Shown here: in pieces, positions 54,024-63,106 of the stretch
How positions within the stretch are numbered: the first letter of the stretch is position 1
How the letters are laid out: each line of letters starts with the position of its first letter
Assembly: GCA_016215705.1 (NCBI GenBank)
Contig: JACRIR010000150.1
Span: 1-64,000 of the forward strand
Source of the DNA: Candidatus Poribacteria bacterium
Lineage (GTDB): Bacteria > Abyssobacteria > SURF-5
Reading direction: 5' to 3'
DNA: 64,000 nucleotides
Notes under the pieces: model-generated
What the model saw: the letters and a program-made list of their open reading frames with translations, nothing else
Databases searched by the model: none
Told to the model about the DNA's origin: nothing
Position numbers and translations under genes: made by a program

Positions 54024-55171
54024 CGATTCTTCAAGAGGTTCTGATAGACCGCGATTGTGCCCTCGACCATGCGGTCAGCCGTAAACCTGTTCATGACCAT
54101 CGCGCGTCCTGCGTCCGCCAGCCTCCGCGCTTTCTCCGGATTCCCGAGAAGGCCGACGATGGCTTCGGCCAATGCCGGCGGGTCTTTCGGAGGAACCAGC
54201 AAACCGGTCTTGTCGTTCACGATAATTTCCGGTATTCCACCCGCCGTCGTTCCAATCACCGGTCGCCGGAGCATCATGGCGTCCAGGATCGAGGTATTCA
54301 GGCCTTCCATATGAGACGGAACGACAAACACATCAAACGCCGAGATGTATTTGTCGGCATCGGGTCGAAATCCCGGAAACATTATAACATCCCCCACTGA
54401 CAATTGAGAAGCGAGTGACTTCAGCGAATCCCGCAGTTCGCCGTCACCCACAATGACAAATCTGGTTGAAGGGATTCGCTGAAGGACAAGCGGAACGGCT
54501 TCTATCAGGAACCGATGCCCCTTGTGGTCGACCAGCGCCCCCACGTTGCCGACAAGGCTGAGGTCCGCAGGAAGTCCGAGTGACCGCCTGATCTCGACGC
54601 CAAAACCGGGATGGTTGCGTGGCTCGACTCCGCTGTAGACGATGGAAACCTTTTCAATGCTCACTCCTCCGGATACGAGCACGCTCTTCACGGCTTCAGA
54701 AATGGCGATGTAGTGGTCTACACGCCACCGGTATTTCAGGGCGGGCAATCCGAACGGCTTCCGATTAATGGGGAAATCCACTCGCCTCGATACTACGCAG
54801 ACGGGTTTACGATTGAAAGCGCAAGCCATGCAGCCTAGAGCATGCGCATGGGCCGTGTGCATGTGAACGACATCGAAATGCCCATCGTTGACAAGTCCGG
54901 CTATTCGACGCGAAGCCGGCACGTCGATCTCCCCGCGCATCCGTACGGAATGGACGCGGATGCCTAATTCGCGGACGCGCTCACCAAGCGCGCTCTTAGG
55001 CTGAGCGACCAATTCGGCTCGATGGCCTCGCTCGTTGAGTCCTCTGAGGAGGTAATACACCTGTTTTTCGCCGCCGCGCCAGGTGGCCTGGTCGTTAATG
55101 TGAAGCGATGCGATGGAAGTCACGCCGGACTTTAACCCTTCTTCTTTCGTGCGCGCAGATGACGCGGTCAA
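54020..55171 (-). CDS. Glycosyltransferase family 4 (start uncertain)
   Basis: TWRGGEKQVYYLLRGLNERGH..., GMEGLNTSILDAMMLRRPVIGTTAGGIPEII-type C-terminal motif. Confidence 0.9.
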   Translation of the reverse strand: MTASSARTKEEGLKSGVTSIASLHINDQATWRGGEKQVYYLLRGLNERGHRAELVAQPKSALGERVRELGIRVHSVRMRGEIDVPASRRIAGLVNDGHFDVVHMHTAHAHALGCMACAFNRKPVCVVSRRVDFPINRKPFGLPALKYRWRVDHYIAISEAVKSVLVSGGVSIEKVSIVYSGVEPRNHPGFGVEIRRSLGLPADLSLVGNVGALVDHKGHRFLIEAVPLVLQRIPSTRFVIVGDGELRDSLKSLASQLSVGDVIMFPGFRPDADKYISAFDVFVVPSHMEGLNTSILDAMMLRRPVIGTTAGGIPEIIVNDKTGLLVPPKDPPALAEAIVGLLGNPEKARRLADAGRAMVMNRFTADRMVEGTIAVYQNLLKNR

Positions 55172-55313
55172 ACACGCCGGTTTCCAGCGGCCAGGGCGTC
55201 ACATTCAAGTCGTGTATTATGTCAGCATGGGAATACGGGTTGAAATCGATGCCTGTGGCCCCTTGAGCTTTCTTGGTTCCGCACCCGAGATGCAGTGTTC
55301 TGGAATCGCTCAT
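55164..55313 (-). pseudogene. Truncated class I SAM-dependent methyltransferase N-terminus
   Basis: MSDSRTLHLGCGTKKAQGATGIDFNPYSHADIIHDLNVTPWPLETGVFDRVICAH; motif I and following strands present, remainder absent. Confidence 0.7.
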
Positions 55314-56518
55314 GTTCGCAAGAAACCTTCCACCCGGTCGAGGAAATGACGTTGAGTAAACATCGCCTCAACTCTCTCCCTGCCGGCTCGCCCCATTCTT
55401 TGAATCCTTTCGGTATCATCCCACAGGGACGCAATGGCCTCAGCGACTTTTTCGGGGTCAAACGGATTGACCAGGAGCCCTGTTTGATTGTGCGAAACTA
55501 TCTCGGACACCCCTCCGTGATCTGAAACGATGGGCGGGACACGATGACTCATGGACTCCGCTGCGATCAGTCCGAAGGGCTCGTCGACAGGGATATAGAC
55601 AGTCAGCCGGGCCTTCTTGTATGCGTCTGCCAGCTCGAAGTCGTCGAGGAATCCAAGAAACTCAACTTGCGACGTGAGGTTCCTCTCCCTCACCAGCACT
55701 TCCAATTCAGCGCGGGAAGGCCCCTGCCCCGCGATCTTCAAGCGGATATCAGTGCGGCCCATTTTCGCAGAGAGCAGATGGAGAGCCTCGATAACGTTGT
55801 GAACGTTCTTTTTTCCTCGCAGAGGGGAGACGGTTAACAAATAGTCACCCGGCTGCGGCAGTCGAACATCCGGACACACAGGTATCCCGGGATAGCAGAC
55901 TTTGACCGGCGCTTCGAACGCTCGTGAAATGTTGTCTGCGCTGAATTCGCTGTTCGCCAATATGAGATCGATCTGTTTGACGGCATCTCTGTCCCATAAG
56001 ATTTGCCGGCGACTCTTCCAACTGTTCTCGCCACGAATGCGACTCTCAACACATTTGCGCAAATGTTCATTATACAAAGGATTCTGACAATACCTGGCAT
56101 GATCGACTATGTGACGGTCGGTTATCTTCCAATAATATTTCCGGGCAGGCTCTTGAAGGTACCAGATGATGCGACAGTTGACGCCTTTTCCTCTTCTTCT
56201 TGCGCGAGCGACCCAGAGATGGGTCGGAAAGAGGGAGCAGAAGACTACTTCATAGCCTGCGAGCAGACCTGATAACTGGTCACTGAAGTCGGCGACCTTC
56301 AACCGCTTGGAATTCACCATCCGCGAAAGAAAGCCGGGCTTGAGGAGAGATATGCTGAGCTGCACGCCGCCGTCTGCATTCCAAAGCTCCTCGCTGTAGT
56401 CAGTCGAAAAGAGGGTGACCGAGTAACCTCTCTCGGAAAGACCACGCGCCATCCAGACCATCAGATTTTCTGCGCCGCCTTTGATTGCCAGCGACGGATG
56501 CACAACTGCGACTTTCAT
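55310..56518 (-). CDS. Glycosyltransferase family 4
   Basis: MKVAVVHPSLAIKGGAENLMVWMARGLSERGY..., EPFGLIAAESMSHRVPPIVSDHGGVSEIV. Confidence 0.92.
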   Translation of the reverse strand: MKVAVVHPSLAIKGGAENLMVWMARGLSERGYSVTLFSTDYSEELWNADGGVQLSISLLKPGFLSRMVNSKRLKVADFSDQLSGLLAGYEVVFCSLFPTHLWVARARRRGKGVNCRIIWYLQEPARKYYWKITDRHIVDHARYCQNPLYNEHLRKCVESRIRGENSWKSRRQILWDRDAVKQIDLILANSEFSADNISRAFEAPVKVCYPGIPVCPDVRLPQPGDYLLTVSPLRGKKNVHNVIEALHLLSAKMGRTDIRLKIAGQGPSRAELEVLVRERNLTSQVEFLGFLDDFELADAYKKARLTVYIPVDEPFGLIAAESMSHRVPPIVSDHGGVSEIVSHNQTGLLVNPFDPEKVAEAIASLWDDTERIQRMGRAGRERVEAMFTQRHFLDRVEGFLRT

Positions 56519-56597
56519 ATTGACAAAGACCTCTCCCACTCGTCATTCCCCGGCTTGACCGGGAAGTCCATGACGGTCTCTTTGGGGAACACCTCGA

Positions 56598-57674
56598 TTA
56601 TTCATGATAGACCGCCAGAATTCTCTCCGCCATTTCCTTCCATGTCGGCACTGGATGGGCCATGACATTTGGTTTCTTTTGCCCGCACGCATTGTTTTGG
56701 CGGAGCATGCTGACGATTTCTTCAGCCATTCGTTCGGTGGACAGAGGGTCCACGAGCCGGGTCGCTCCCGGCGCTATCTCGCTCATGGCGGAATTGTTGG
56801 AGGTCAGAACCGGCGCGCCACAGGCGAGCGCCTCGAGAATGGGAACGCCGAAACCCTCGTAGAGAGTTGTGAAAAGAAACAATCGCGCCCCCGAATAAAG
56901 CGCCGGAAGCTCTGCATCCTGAACGTAGCCGGGCAGCAGAATCTCGCTTTCGCAATGATGCTCTTTCACGTATTCCAGAATCTGTTCCTTCCCGTACGCT
57001 AGCTTACCGGCAGCCACGAATTGCAGGTTTGCGCCCAATCGTTGTCGAGCCGACAAAAACGCATCGAACATGCGTAACATATTCTTTCGTATCGAGAGAG
57101 CGCCGACGAACAGAATGTAATCGGAAGCTATTCCGTATTTTGCTTTGATTTGCCGCACTTCAGCCTCCGGTCGGGGATAGAATTGGTCATCCACGCCCAA
57201 GTGAATCACGCAAATCTTCGATTCGGCCTTTGGGAAAAAGCGGACAAAATCGCGTCGTGTAGCATCCGAATCGCAGATAATGCGGTCAGCCCGCGCGGCG
57301 ATGTCTCGATAGTGCGTAATCTTCCTTTCCCGAAACTTGGCGTCTGCGAACTGGTCGGAAACAAGCGAGAACACGTCGTGCACCGTTGCCACGAGCTTAG
57401 GACCACGAATCCTGGGGATTCGGGCGTCCGGCCCATGAAACACATCGATTCCCCGGCCTGAGAAGACCGGCTCCTGGAATAACTTAATCGTGGTCGTTTT
57501 CTTTCTGGGCGCATAAAAGCAACCGCGCCTTTTCCAACGAGAAAGCCGATAGAGGACAACATACTCGTTTTCGGTGTCCAGTTCTTCAAGATTCTCAATC
57601 AAACGGTGGACGTATTTGGCGATACCCGTTTTCTGCGGAACGGCTGCTGAGCTGGCGTCGATCGCGATTCTCAT
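56598..57674 (-). CDS. Glycosyltransferase family 4/1
   Basis: FVGALSIRKNMLRMFDAF, YEGFGVPILEALACGAPVLTSNNSAMSEIAPGATRLVDP. Confidence 0.92.
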   Translation of the reverse strand: MRIAIDASSAAVPQKTGIAKYVHRLIENLEELDTENEYVVLYRLSRWKRRGCFYAPRKKTTTIKLFQEPVFSGRGIDVFHGPDARIPRIRGPKLVATVHDVFSLVSDQFADAKFRERKITHYRDIAARADRIICDSDATRRDFVRFFPKAESKICVIHLGVDDQFYPRPEAEVRQIKAKYGIASDYILFVGALSIRKNMLRMFDAFLSARQRLGANLQFVAAGKLAYGKEQILEYVKEHHCESEILLPGYVQDAELPALYSGARLFLFTTLYEGFGVPILEALACGAPVLTSNNSAMSEIAPGATRLVDPLSTERMAEEIVSMLRQNNACGQKKPNVMAHPVPTWKEMAERILAVYHE

Positions 57675-58807
57675 TTCCGGAAGCCCTCAATCGTTCGTCG
57701 GTAGACTTCCAGTGTCTTCTGAACGGAAATCTTCGCAGAAAATTCCTGCTCCACCCTTCTCCGGCCCGCTTTCCCCATCTGTTCCCGCATTTCCCTGGAG
57801 CGGCACAATTCCGCGATGCGCTCCCTCAGCGAATCAGAATCCCGCGGCGGAACGATGTAGCCCGTCACCCCATCCTCAGCAATCTCCTTGAGCCCTCCGT
57901 AGCTTGAACAGACGACGGGTTTCTGCATTGCCATGATTTCCTTCATGGAATAAGAGGAGGTATCGACTGCGATTGACGGCTGAACTCCGATGTCGAAGAT
58001 GGATATGATCTCTCTGATGTCATTCCGCTGTCCTGCAAATACGACATTGCGCGAGATGCGCAGTTGCTCGCAAAACTGTTTCAAACGCTCGAGTTCCTTG
58101 CCAAAGCCGACGGCGATTATCTTGATGTTCGCGAACTTCCCGTTGATCAAAGGCGCAGCCGCTTCGAACAGGTATTTGTGGCCTTTGTCCCAGTCGAGCC
58201 TGCCAACGAGCCCGATAACGATGTCGGTTTCGGAAATTCCAAGCTCTTTGCGAAGCTCCGGATCGGGTGGAATCGGGGCAAACTTGTCTGTGTCGACGCC
58301 GTTATGAATTACGCTGATCTCGCGCTTCTCGAAGACCGGAGACTCCTCAAGCATTTCCTTCACGTAGTTACATACCGAGATCGTTCCATGCGCACACTCG
58401 CGGTGCAAGTACCTGTTCAAGAAATGATTCTTGACCGGATTCGTATTGTGAAGCGTGCGCACAAGTGGGAGCTTTTCCCTTGAGAGAAGGTTTGCCGCCG
58501 CCATAACCCAATGGTCCCTGGAGCCGTTTGCGTGAATCAAATCAAGCCTATTCTCCGATCTGACCCTCAGAGCAAGCGCAACGTCCCTGGAAAAACTGAC
58601 CGGCGTGAACCCCCTTCCGAAATCGAATCTGTCAAGCGTCTCGATGCCGTCCTTGCGGCAATCACGCGCAAGGAAGCTGTCGCGCGGGCATGCCACAAGA
58701 GGACGGTGGCCGAAGCGAAGCAGATGACAGGCAAGAATATGCACATAGACCCGCTGGCCGCCTCCGTGACGATGAAAGTTTGATATGAGGATTGCGTACG
58801 ACATCAT
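57671..58807 (-). CDS. Glycosyltransferase family 4
   Basis: HRHGGGQRVYVHILACHLL..., GLVGRLDWDKGHKYLFEAA, AMQKPVVCSSYGGLKEIAEDGVTGYIVPP. Confidence 0.92.
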   Translation of the reverse strand: MMSYAILISNFHRHGGGQRVYVHILACHLLRFGHRPLVACPRDSFLARDCRKDGIETLDRFDFGRGFTPVSFSRDVALALRVRSENRLDLIHANGSRDHWVMAAANLLSREKLPLVRTLHNTNPVKNHFLNRYLHRECAHGTISVCNYVKEMLEESPVFEKREISVIHNGVDTDKFAPIPPDPELRKELGISETDIVIGLVGRLDWDKGHKYLFEAAAPLINGKFANIKIIAVGFGKELERLKQFCEQLRISRNVVFAGQRNDIREIISIFDIGVQPSIAVDTSSYSMKEIMAMQKPVVCSSYGGLKEIAEDGVTGYIVPPRDSDSLRERIAELCRSREMREQMGKAGRRRVEQEFSAKISVQKTLEVYRRTIEGFRK

Positions 58808-58912
58808 TTATCCTGTTCGGTCAGACCTCGGAGAGCATGAATGTTTCGAGCCTCCTCCCACTTCAGGTGGAAATTCCTTTGTATAGAAAAGAATATTCAT
58901 GCAAGGGTGGAG

Positions 58913-60064
58913 TTACCCGGTCATTCGCCCCATTTTCAGGACCTCTTCATAGATGCGCGCGACTTCTCTGGCCTGGCGATCCAGCCGAAACTTTTCACTT
59001 GCTTTCTTGAACGATTGGGCGGACATCGACCTGGCCACGTCGCGATTGCGGACAAGGTAACGGATGGCCTCGGCCAAAGCGTCCGGAGAATCCTCGATGA
59101 TCAGGCCGTTTCGGCCGTGATCCACGATTTCGGGAAGCATTCCCCGGCGGGCCGCTATTATTGGTTTACCCATCGCCATCGCTTCCCTTACTGCGCGGCA
59201 GGTGCCATCGGTTCCCGGCATAAGATATATCAAGGCATCGAGACACGCAAGCGTGTCCACATAATCCTGGCCAACCTGGTAGCCCGCGAATTTCACGAAG
59301 TTCTCGAGCCGCATCCGACGAACGGGTTCGACCGCAACCTCGCGCATGTGCGTGCCTCTTCCTGCGATGAGAAGCCTTACCGCAGGGTCTCTCCCCGACA
59401 CACGGCTTATCGCTTCGAGGATGACATTGAATCGACGATGAGGCTGGATTCTTGCCACCACTCCGAAAACGAAGTCTTCTTCGCAAAGCCCGAATCGCGA
59501 GCGCACACTCGGTGAGCCGTCAGCGCCATTGAATCGGTCGGTATCGACGGCGCCGCCCACGACCCAAATTCTTTCTTCGGGAAAATTGAATTGCTCGATA
59601 ATGGACAGCTTCGCGGACTCGGACGCAACGAGCAGGCCGTCAGTCAACTTACGCAGCAGGTACCTGGTGCGAAAAGAGGGCTTCATTCCCTCGCCGGAAT
59701 AGCTGCTTCGCACAACAACGGTCTTCTGGCCGGCTTTGCGCGCGGAGCGGCCACCCACAAGATGGTCGTTATCCATATGCGCATGAACAATTGTAGTACG
59801 GGCCTCTTTCAGGAAGGAGGGCATCCTGCGCAGGTCATACATGTTGTCCTTGATATTCAAATGCTTGTTGAGCCTGAACCGCGTAATGGGCTCAAGGCCG
59901 CGTTCAGCGGCTGTGGCAAGAACGCTCTTGCTGCCGGTCTTTGATGACGTGCAGCACGCAAACATCACCCTATAGCCAATTTTCTTGAGCGAAGCGCAGA
60001 GATTAATCGCCGGTTCGGCCGGCCCGGTTAATTTCGTGTTACTGAAGAGATGTAATATCCTCAT
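58913..60064 (-). CDS. Glycosyltransferase family 4
   Basis: MRILHLFSNTKLTGPAEPAINL..., AMAMGKPIIAARRGMLPEIVDHGRNGLIIE. Confidence 0.92.
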   Translation of the reverse strand: MRILHLFSNTKLTGPAEPAINLCASLKKIGYRVMFACCTSSKTGSKSVLATAAERGLEPITRFRLNKHLNIKDNMYDLRRMPSFLKEARTTIVHAHMDNDHLVGGRSARKAGQKTVVVRSSYSGEGMKPSFRTRYLLRKLTDGLLVASESAKLSIIEQFNFPEERIWVVGGAVDTDRFNGADGSPSVRSRFGLCEEDFVFGVVARIQPHRRFNVILEAISRVSGRDPAVRLLIAGRGTHMREVAVEPVRRMRLENFVKFAGYQVGQDYVDTLACLDALIYLMPGTDGTCRAVREAMAMGKPIIAARRGMLPEIVDHGRNGLIIEDSPDALAEAIRYLVRNRDVARSMSAQSFKKASEKFRLDRQAREVARIYEEVLKMGRMTG

Positions 60065-61808
60065 ATGCTTCTGATTCCTCGGGGTCAGGCCCCCGCAGAG
60101 CTTCGTCGATCCGCCGCGAAATCGCGACTCGCCGGCCGCTAATCAGGCGGATGATGGACAAGAACAGCCTGTGCCTGAGCGTAATGTTCTGAACCCCGAA
60201 ATACTCCTTGTAGAACCTGAGCCGATCGGTTGTCGTGATGCACGTCGGGAGGCCATTGAGCTGAGCCAGGTTCTTGATTCGGCGCCGAAATGAGACCCGC
60301 CACGGGAACTCGACGCTGTCGGAATCCACGCAGTAGAATCGGACTTTGCCGTCACCGTCATTACGAACGAGTACGTTCTTTGGCGACAGGTCTTTCTGGT
60401 AGATTCTTTTTGCATGGAATTCCCTCAGAGCATGCGCGCCCGCTCTGACAAAGCTCCTTTTTCTCAGAATTTCCTGATGAGCAAGGCGGCCTGAGATGCG
60501 GAAATATGAGCGCTGCAGGAAGACATCGAGACGGGCAGCGTCGGATATCTCTTTCATAAGAAGGTAGCTGGTATGAAGCAACCCCAGTTTTCTTTCCTCG
60601 ACAAGCGCGATGGGCTCAGCGCAGGGAACGTCGAGAATCCGGAGGAGATGACTCGCTTTCCACGCACGCCGACCGCGATGAATGTAGAACGTGTTTTCCA
60701 GGAATCTGATAATCCCGCGATTGGCGAACTGCTTGACATAAATACTTTCGCCCGCGCCGCGCGGCAATGAGAACGCCGTAAGCATGCTCTTTTTTGTCTC
60801 CTTGATGAAGCCGGGCCCTTTCGATGCGGTGATTTGCCTGTGGCAGTTGATCGCGTCAAGTATCATGGCTTCATCAACATCGCGTCTTCGATAGATTCTG
60901 CTATTCATTCGCTCCTCAACGACAAATCTTCCACTCGTCTTCAGGCATCGCATTGCCCGACTCTTCTGACGTCGTCTCCGAAGAGACGCGGCGGCGACTA
61001 GAAGCCTGGCGAGCATCTCACCGATTTTGGCCGCCGAGGCTTCCGGGCAGTAGCCTGTGAGCACCTTGCGCAACTGGGATTGGTCCAGAAAACCATCCAG
61101 CGAGAAGATCATCTTGGCGAGGTCTGCAATACGTCTGCGAGACGATAAATCGGATGCGTGACCTGCGGAATGAAGATCGACCAGCCATAGTTTCGGCGGA
61201 GCGGTCCCCGTTTCCACAAGGATGTTACCCGTGTGGAGGTCGGGATGCCAGAACCCGGCAGAATGCATTTGCCGGATTAGCCTGCCGAGAGAACCCAGGA
61301 ACGCATCAATGGCTTCCGAAACGAGAACGGACTCCTTATTGGTCAAGCGCGAAAGTTCCTTGACAATATATCCGCTCAACGTATCGCATTCAGGAAGCGC
61401 GCGTTGAATGAGCGCACAACCGGTTACGACACCCCCCGAACTGCGCTCGCCGAACGCCAGCGGCTCCGCAACCGGAAGACCGGTGTCGAACATTTGTCCC
61501 GACATTCTCCATTCCGCCTTCGCCTTTGAAGCGCGGAACAATGTCTTGAGTCGCTCGGCCGGTCGCTCGTATTTGTGGACTTTGACAAACATATCAGGAG
61601 AGGAGTCGCGAGATGAGATGATGAATGAATCACGAAGCAGTTTGTGTTTGATCACGCGCACTTCAGGCGAAGTCTCGCCCGATAGAGCAAGAGGAATGAC
61701 TCTTTCCTTGATGGCATGGGCGAATTCCGTCCTGGCGGTCCAGCGATACCCCAATAGGCCGAAACAGACATATCTCTCCATTACGGAATCAGCTCTTCCC
61801 TCGCACAC
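60039..61808 (-). CDS. Lipopolysaccharide kinase-like protein (WaaP/Kdo kinase fold) with two tandem kinase-like domains
   Basis: Domain 1: MFVKVHKY, GFWHPDLHTGNILVE, LVDLHSA; domain 2: SIYVKQF, IYQKDLSPKNVLVR, CVDSDSV. Confidence 0.83.
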   Translation of the reverse strand: MCEGRADSVMERYVCFGLLGYRWTARTEFAHAIKERVIPLALSGETSPEVRVIKHKLLRDSFIISSRDSSPDMFVKVHKYERPAERLKTLFRASKAKAEWRMSGQMFDTGLPVAEPLAFGERSSGGVVTGCALIQRALPECDTLSGYIVKELSRLTNKESVLVSEAIDAFLGSLGRLIRQMHSAGFWHPDLHTGNILVETGTAPPKLWLVDLHSAGHASDLSSRRRIADLAKMIFSLDGFLDQSQLRKVLTGYCPEASAAKIGEMLARLLVAAASLRRRRQKSRAMRCLKTSGRFVVEERMNSRIYRRRDVDEAMILDAINCHRQITASKGPGFIKETKKSMLTAFSLPRGAGESIYVKQFANRGIIRFLENTFYIHRGRRAWKASHLLRILDVPCAEPIALVEERKLGLLHTSYLLMKEISDAARLDVFLQRSYFRISGRLAHQEILRKRSFVRAGAHALREFHAKRIYQKDLSPKNVLVRNDGDGKVRFYCVDSDSVEFPWRVSFRRRIKNLAQLNGLPTCITTTDRLRFYKEYFGVQNITLRHRLFLSIIRLISGRRVAISRRIDEALRGPDPEESEAYEDITSLQ

Positions 61809-62646
61809 TTTCAGGCCGGGCGGCTGCGGCGGTTGGGCCTTGACGCTCGGGCTCTCCCACTTTCCGCGGCGCTTCCCTAACGCTCATTTCCCATAGCCTG
61901 GCATATTTGGTGAACACGCTGAAAGCGGCGAGCATGCTTAACACAAGTCCGTGTTTTCCATCGAGGAACCCGAGACGCATAACGTACATTTTCAAGAACC
62001 GCATACATGGCCGGATAGAAAGGTTAGTCCATGATGGGCTCCGTTCGCCGGACTTAAGGTCCCCCGCCGCCCACTTCGTATAGCGAAGAAACTTCTCGAA
62101 ATACTGATCGAGGTTTCTATAGGTATAGTGATAAAGGGGTCCATCGAGGTACCCCCTCTTGCCTTCGACTTCGATGCAGGCGTGCACTTGCCGGTCCTGG
62201 TATCGCCCACGCTCTTTATTAAACAATCTCAAAACGTAGTCCTTCTCCCAGCCGCCGTGCATGATGGGTTTTCCCAGGAAGAAGCTCTGCCGCTGGACAA
62301 AGAACCCGTCGAAGTCCTTCGGATTCTCAAGAACCCGGCATATTGATTGCCGGAGACGCTCGCTCACGCGCTCGTCGGAATCGACAATCATGACCCACTT
62401 ATGAGTGGCCTGCGGAATCGCCCAGTTTTTCTGCGCAGCCGAGTTGACGTACTCATGCTGGGCGATCCTGTCGGTGTATTCTCTGCATATCTCAAGCGTG
62501 CGATCCGTACTGAAAGAATCCACGACGAAGATTTCATCGGCCCACTTGACCGAATCGAGACATTCACGAATATTCCCCTCTTCGTTGTATGCGGGAATCA
62601 GGATTGTCAGCGGCTCACGCATCTTATTTCCTGCCTGAATTCGCAA
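61789..62646 (-). CDS. Glycosyltransferase family 2 (WaaE/KdtX-like LPS core)
   Basis: LTILIPAYNEEGNIRECLDSVKWADEIFVVDSFSTDRTLEICREY...IVDSDERV. Confidence 0.92.
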   Translation of the reverse strand: MRIQAGNKMREPLTILIPAYNEEGNIRECLDSVKWADEIFVVDSFSTDRTLEICREYTDRIAQHEYVNSAAQKNWAIPQATHKWVMIVDSDERVSERLRQSICRVLENPKDFDGFFVQRQSFFLGKPIMHGGWEKDYVLRLFNKERGRYQDRQVHACIEVEGKRGYLDGPLYHYTYRNLDQYFEKFLRYTKWAAGDLKSGERSPSWTNLSIRPCMRFLKMYVMRLGFLDGKHGLVLSMLAAFSVFTKYARLWEMSVREAPRKVGEPERQGPTAAAARPESVRGKS

Positions 62647-63106
62647 TCTTCTCGATAATAGCCGTGGATGAGTGCCGCTTTGCGTCGCCTACGATGGCTA
62701 TCTCACCGCCATAGGAAAGAACCGTCTCCCGCTCCGGCACGCTTTCCTGTGTGTAGTCGGTCCCCTTTGCGTGAACATGTGGTTTCATCTTCAGCAACAG
62801 CGAATCGACCGTAGGTTCATCGAACAACGTCAGGTAGTCAATCATCTCGAGAGATTCCAGAATCTCAACTCGCTCGTCATCCGACATTACCGGCCGGTTC
62901 GGTTTGCCGAGGCGAATCATCGATTTGTCGCTGTTAACCGCGACGACGAGCACGTCGCCTTCGCGTTTTGCGCCACGCAGATAGCGTATGTGGCCGACGT
63001 GGAGCACGTCAAAGCAGCCATTAGCCATGACGATACGTTTGCCCTGCTTCTTGAGGGTCTCGATCATTTTGACCAGAGTGTTGCGATTTCTTATCAGTTT
63101 GGTCAT
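62624..63106 (-). CDS. rfaE2: D-glycero-beta-D-manno-heptose 1-phosphate adenylyltransferase
   Basis: GKRIVMANGCFDVLHVGHIRYLRGAKREGDVLVVAVNSDKSM, RVEILESLEMIDYLTLFDE. Confidence 0.94.
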   Translation of the reverse strand: MTKLIRNRNTLVKMIETLKKQGKRIVMANGCFDVLHVGHIRYLRGAKREGDVLVVAVNSDKSMIRLGKPNRPVMSDDERVEILESLEMIDYLTLFDEPTVDSLLLKMKPHVHAKGTDYTQESVPERETVLSYGGEIAIVGDAKRHSSTAIIEKIANSGRK

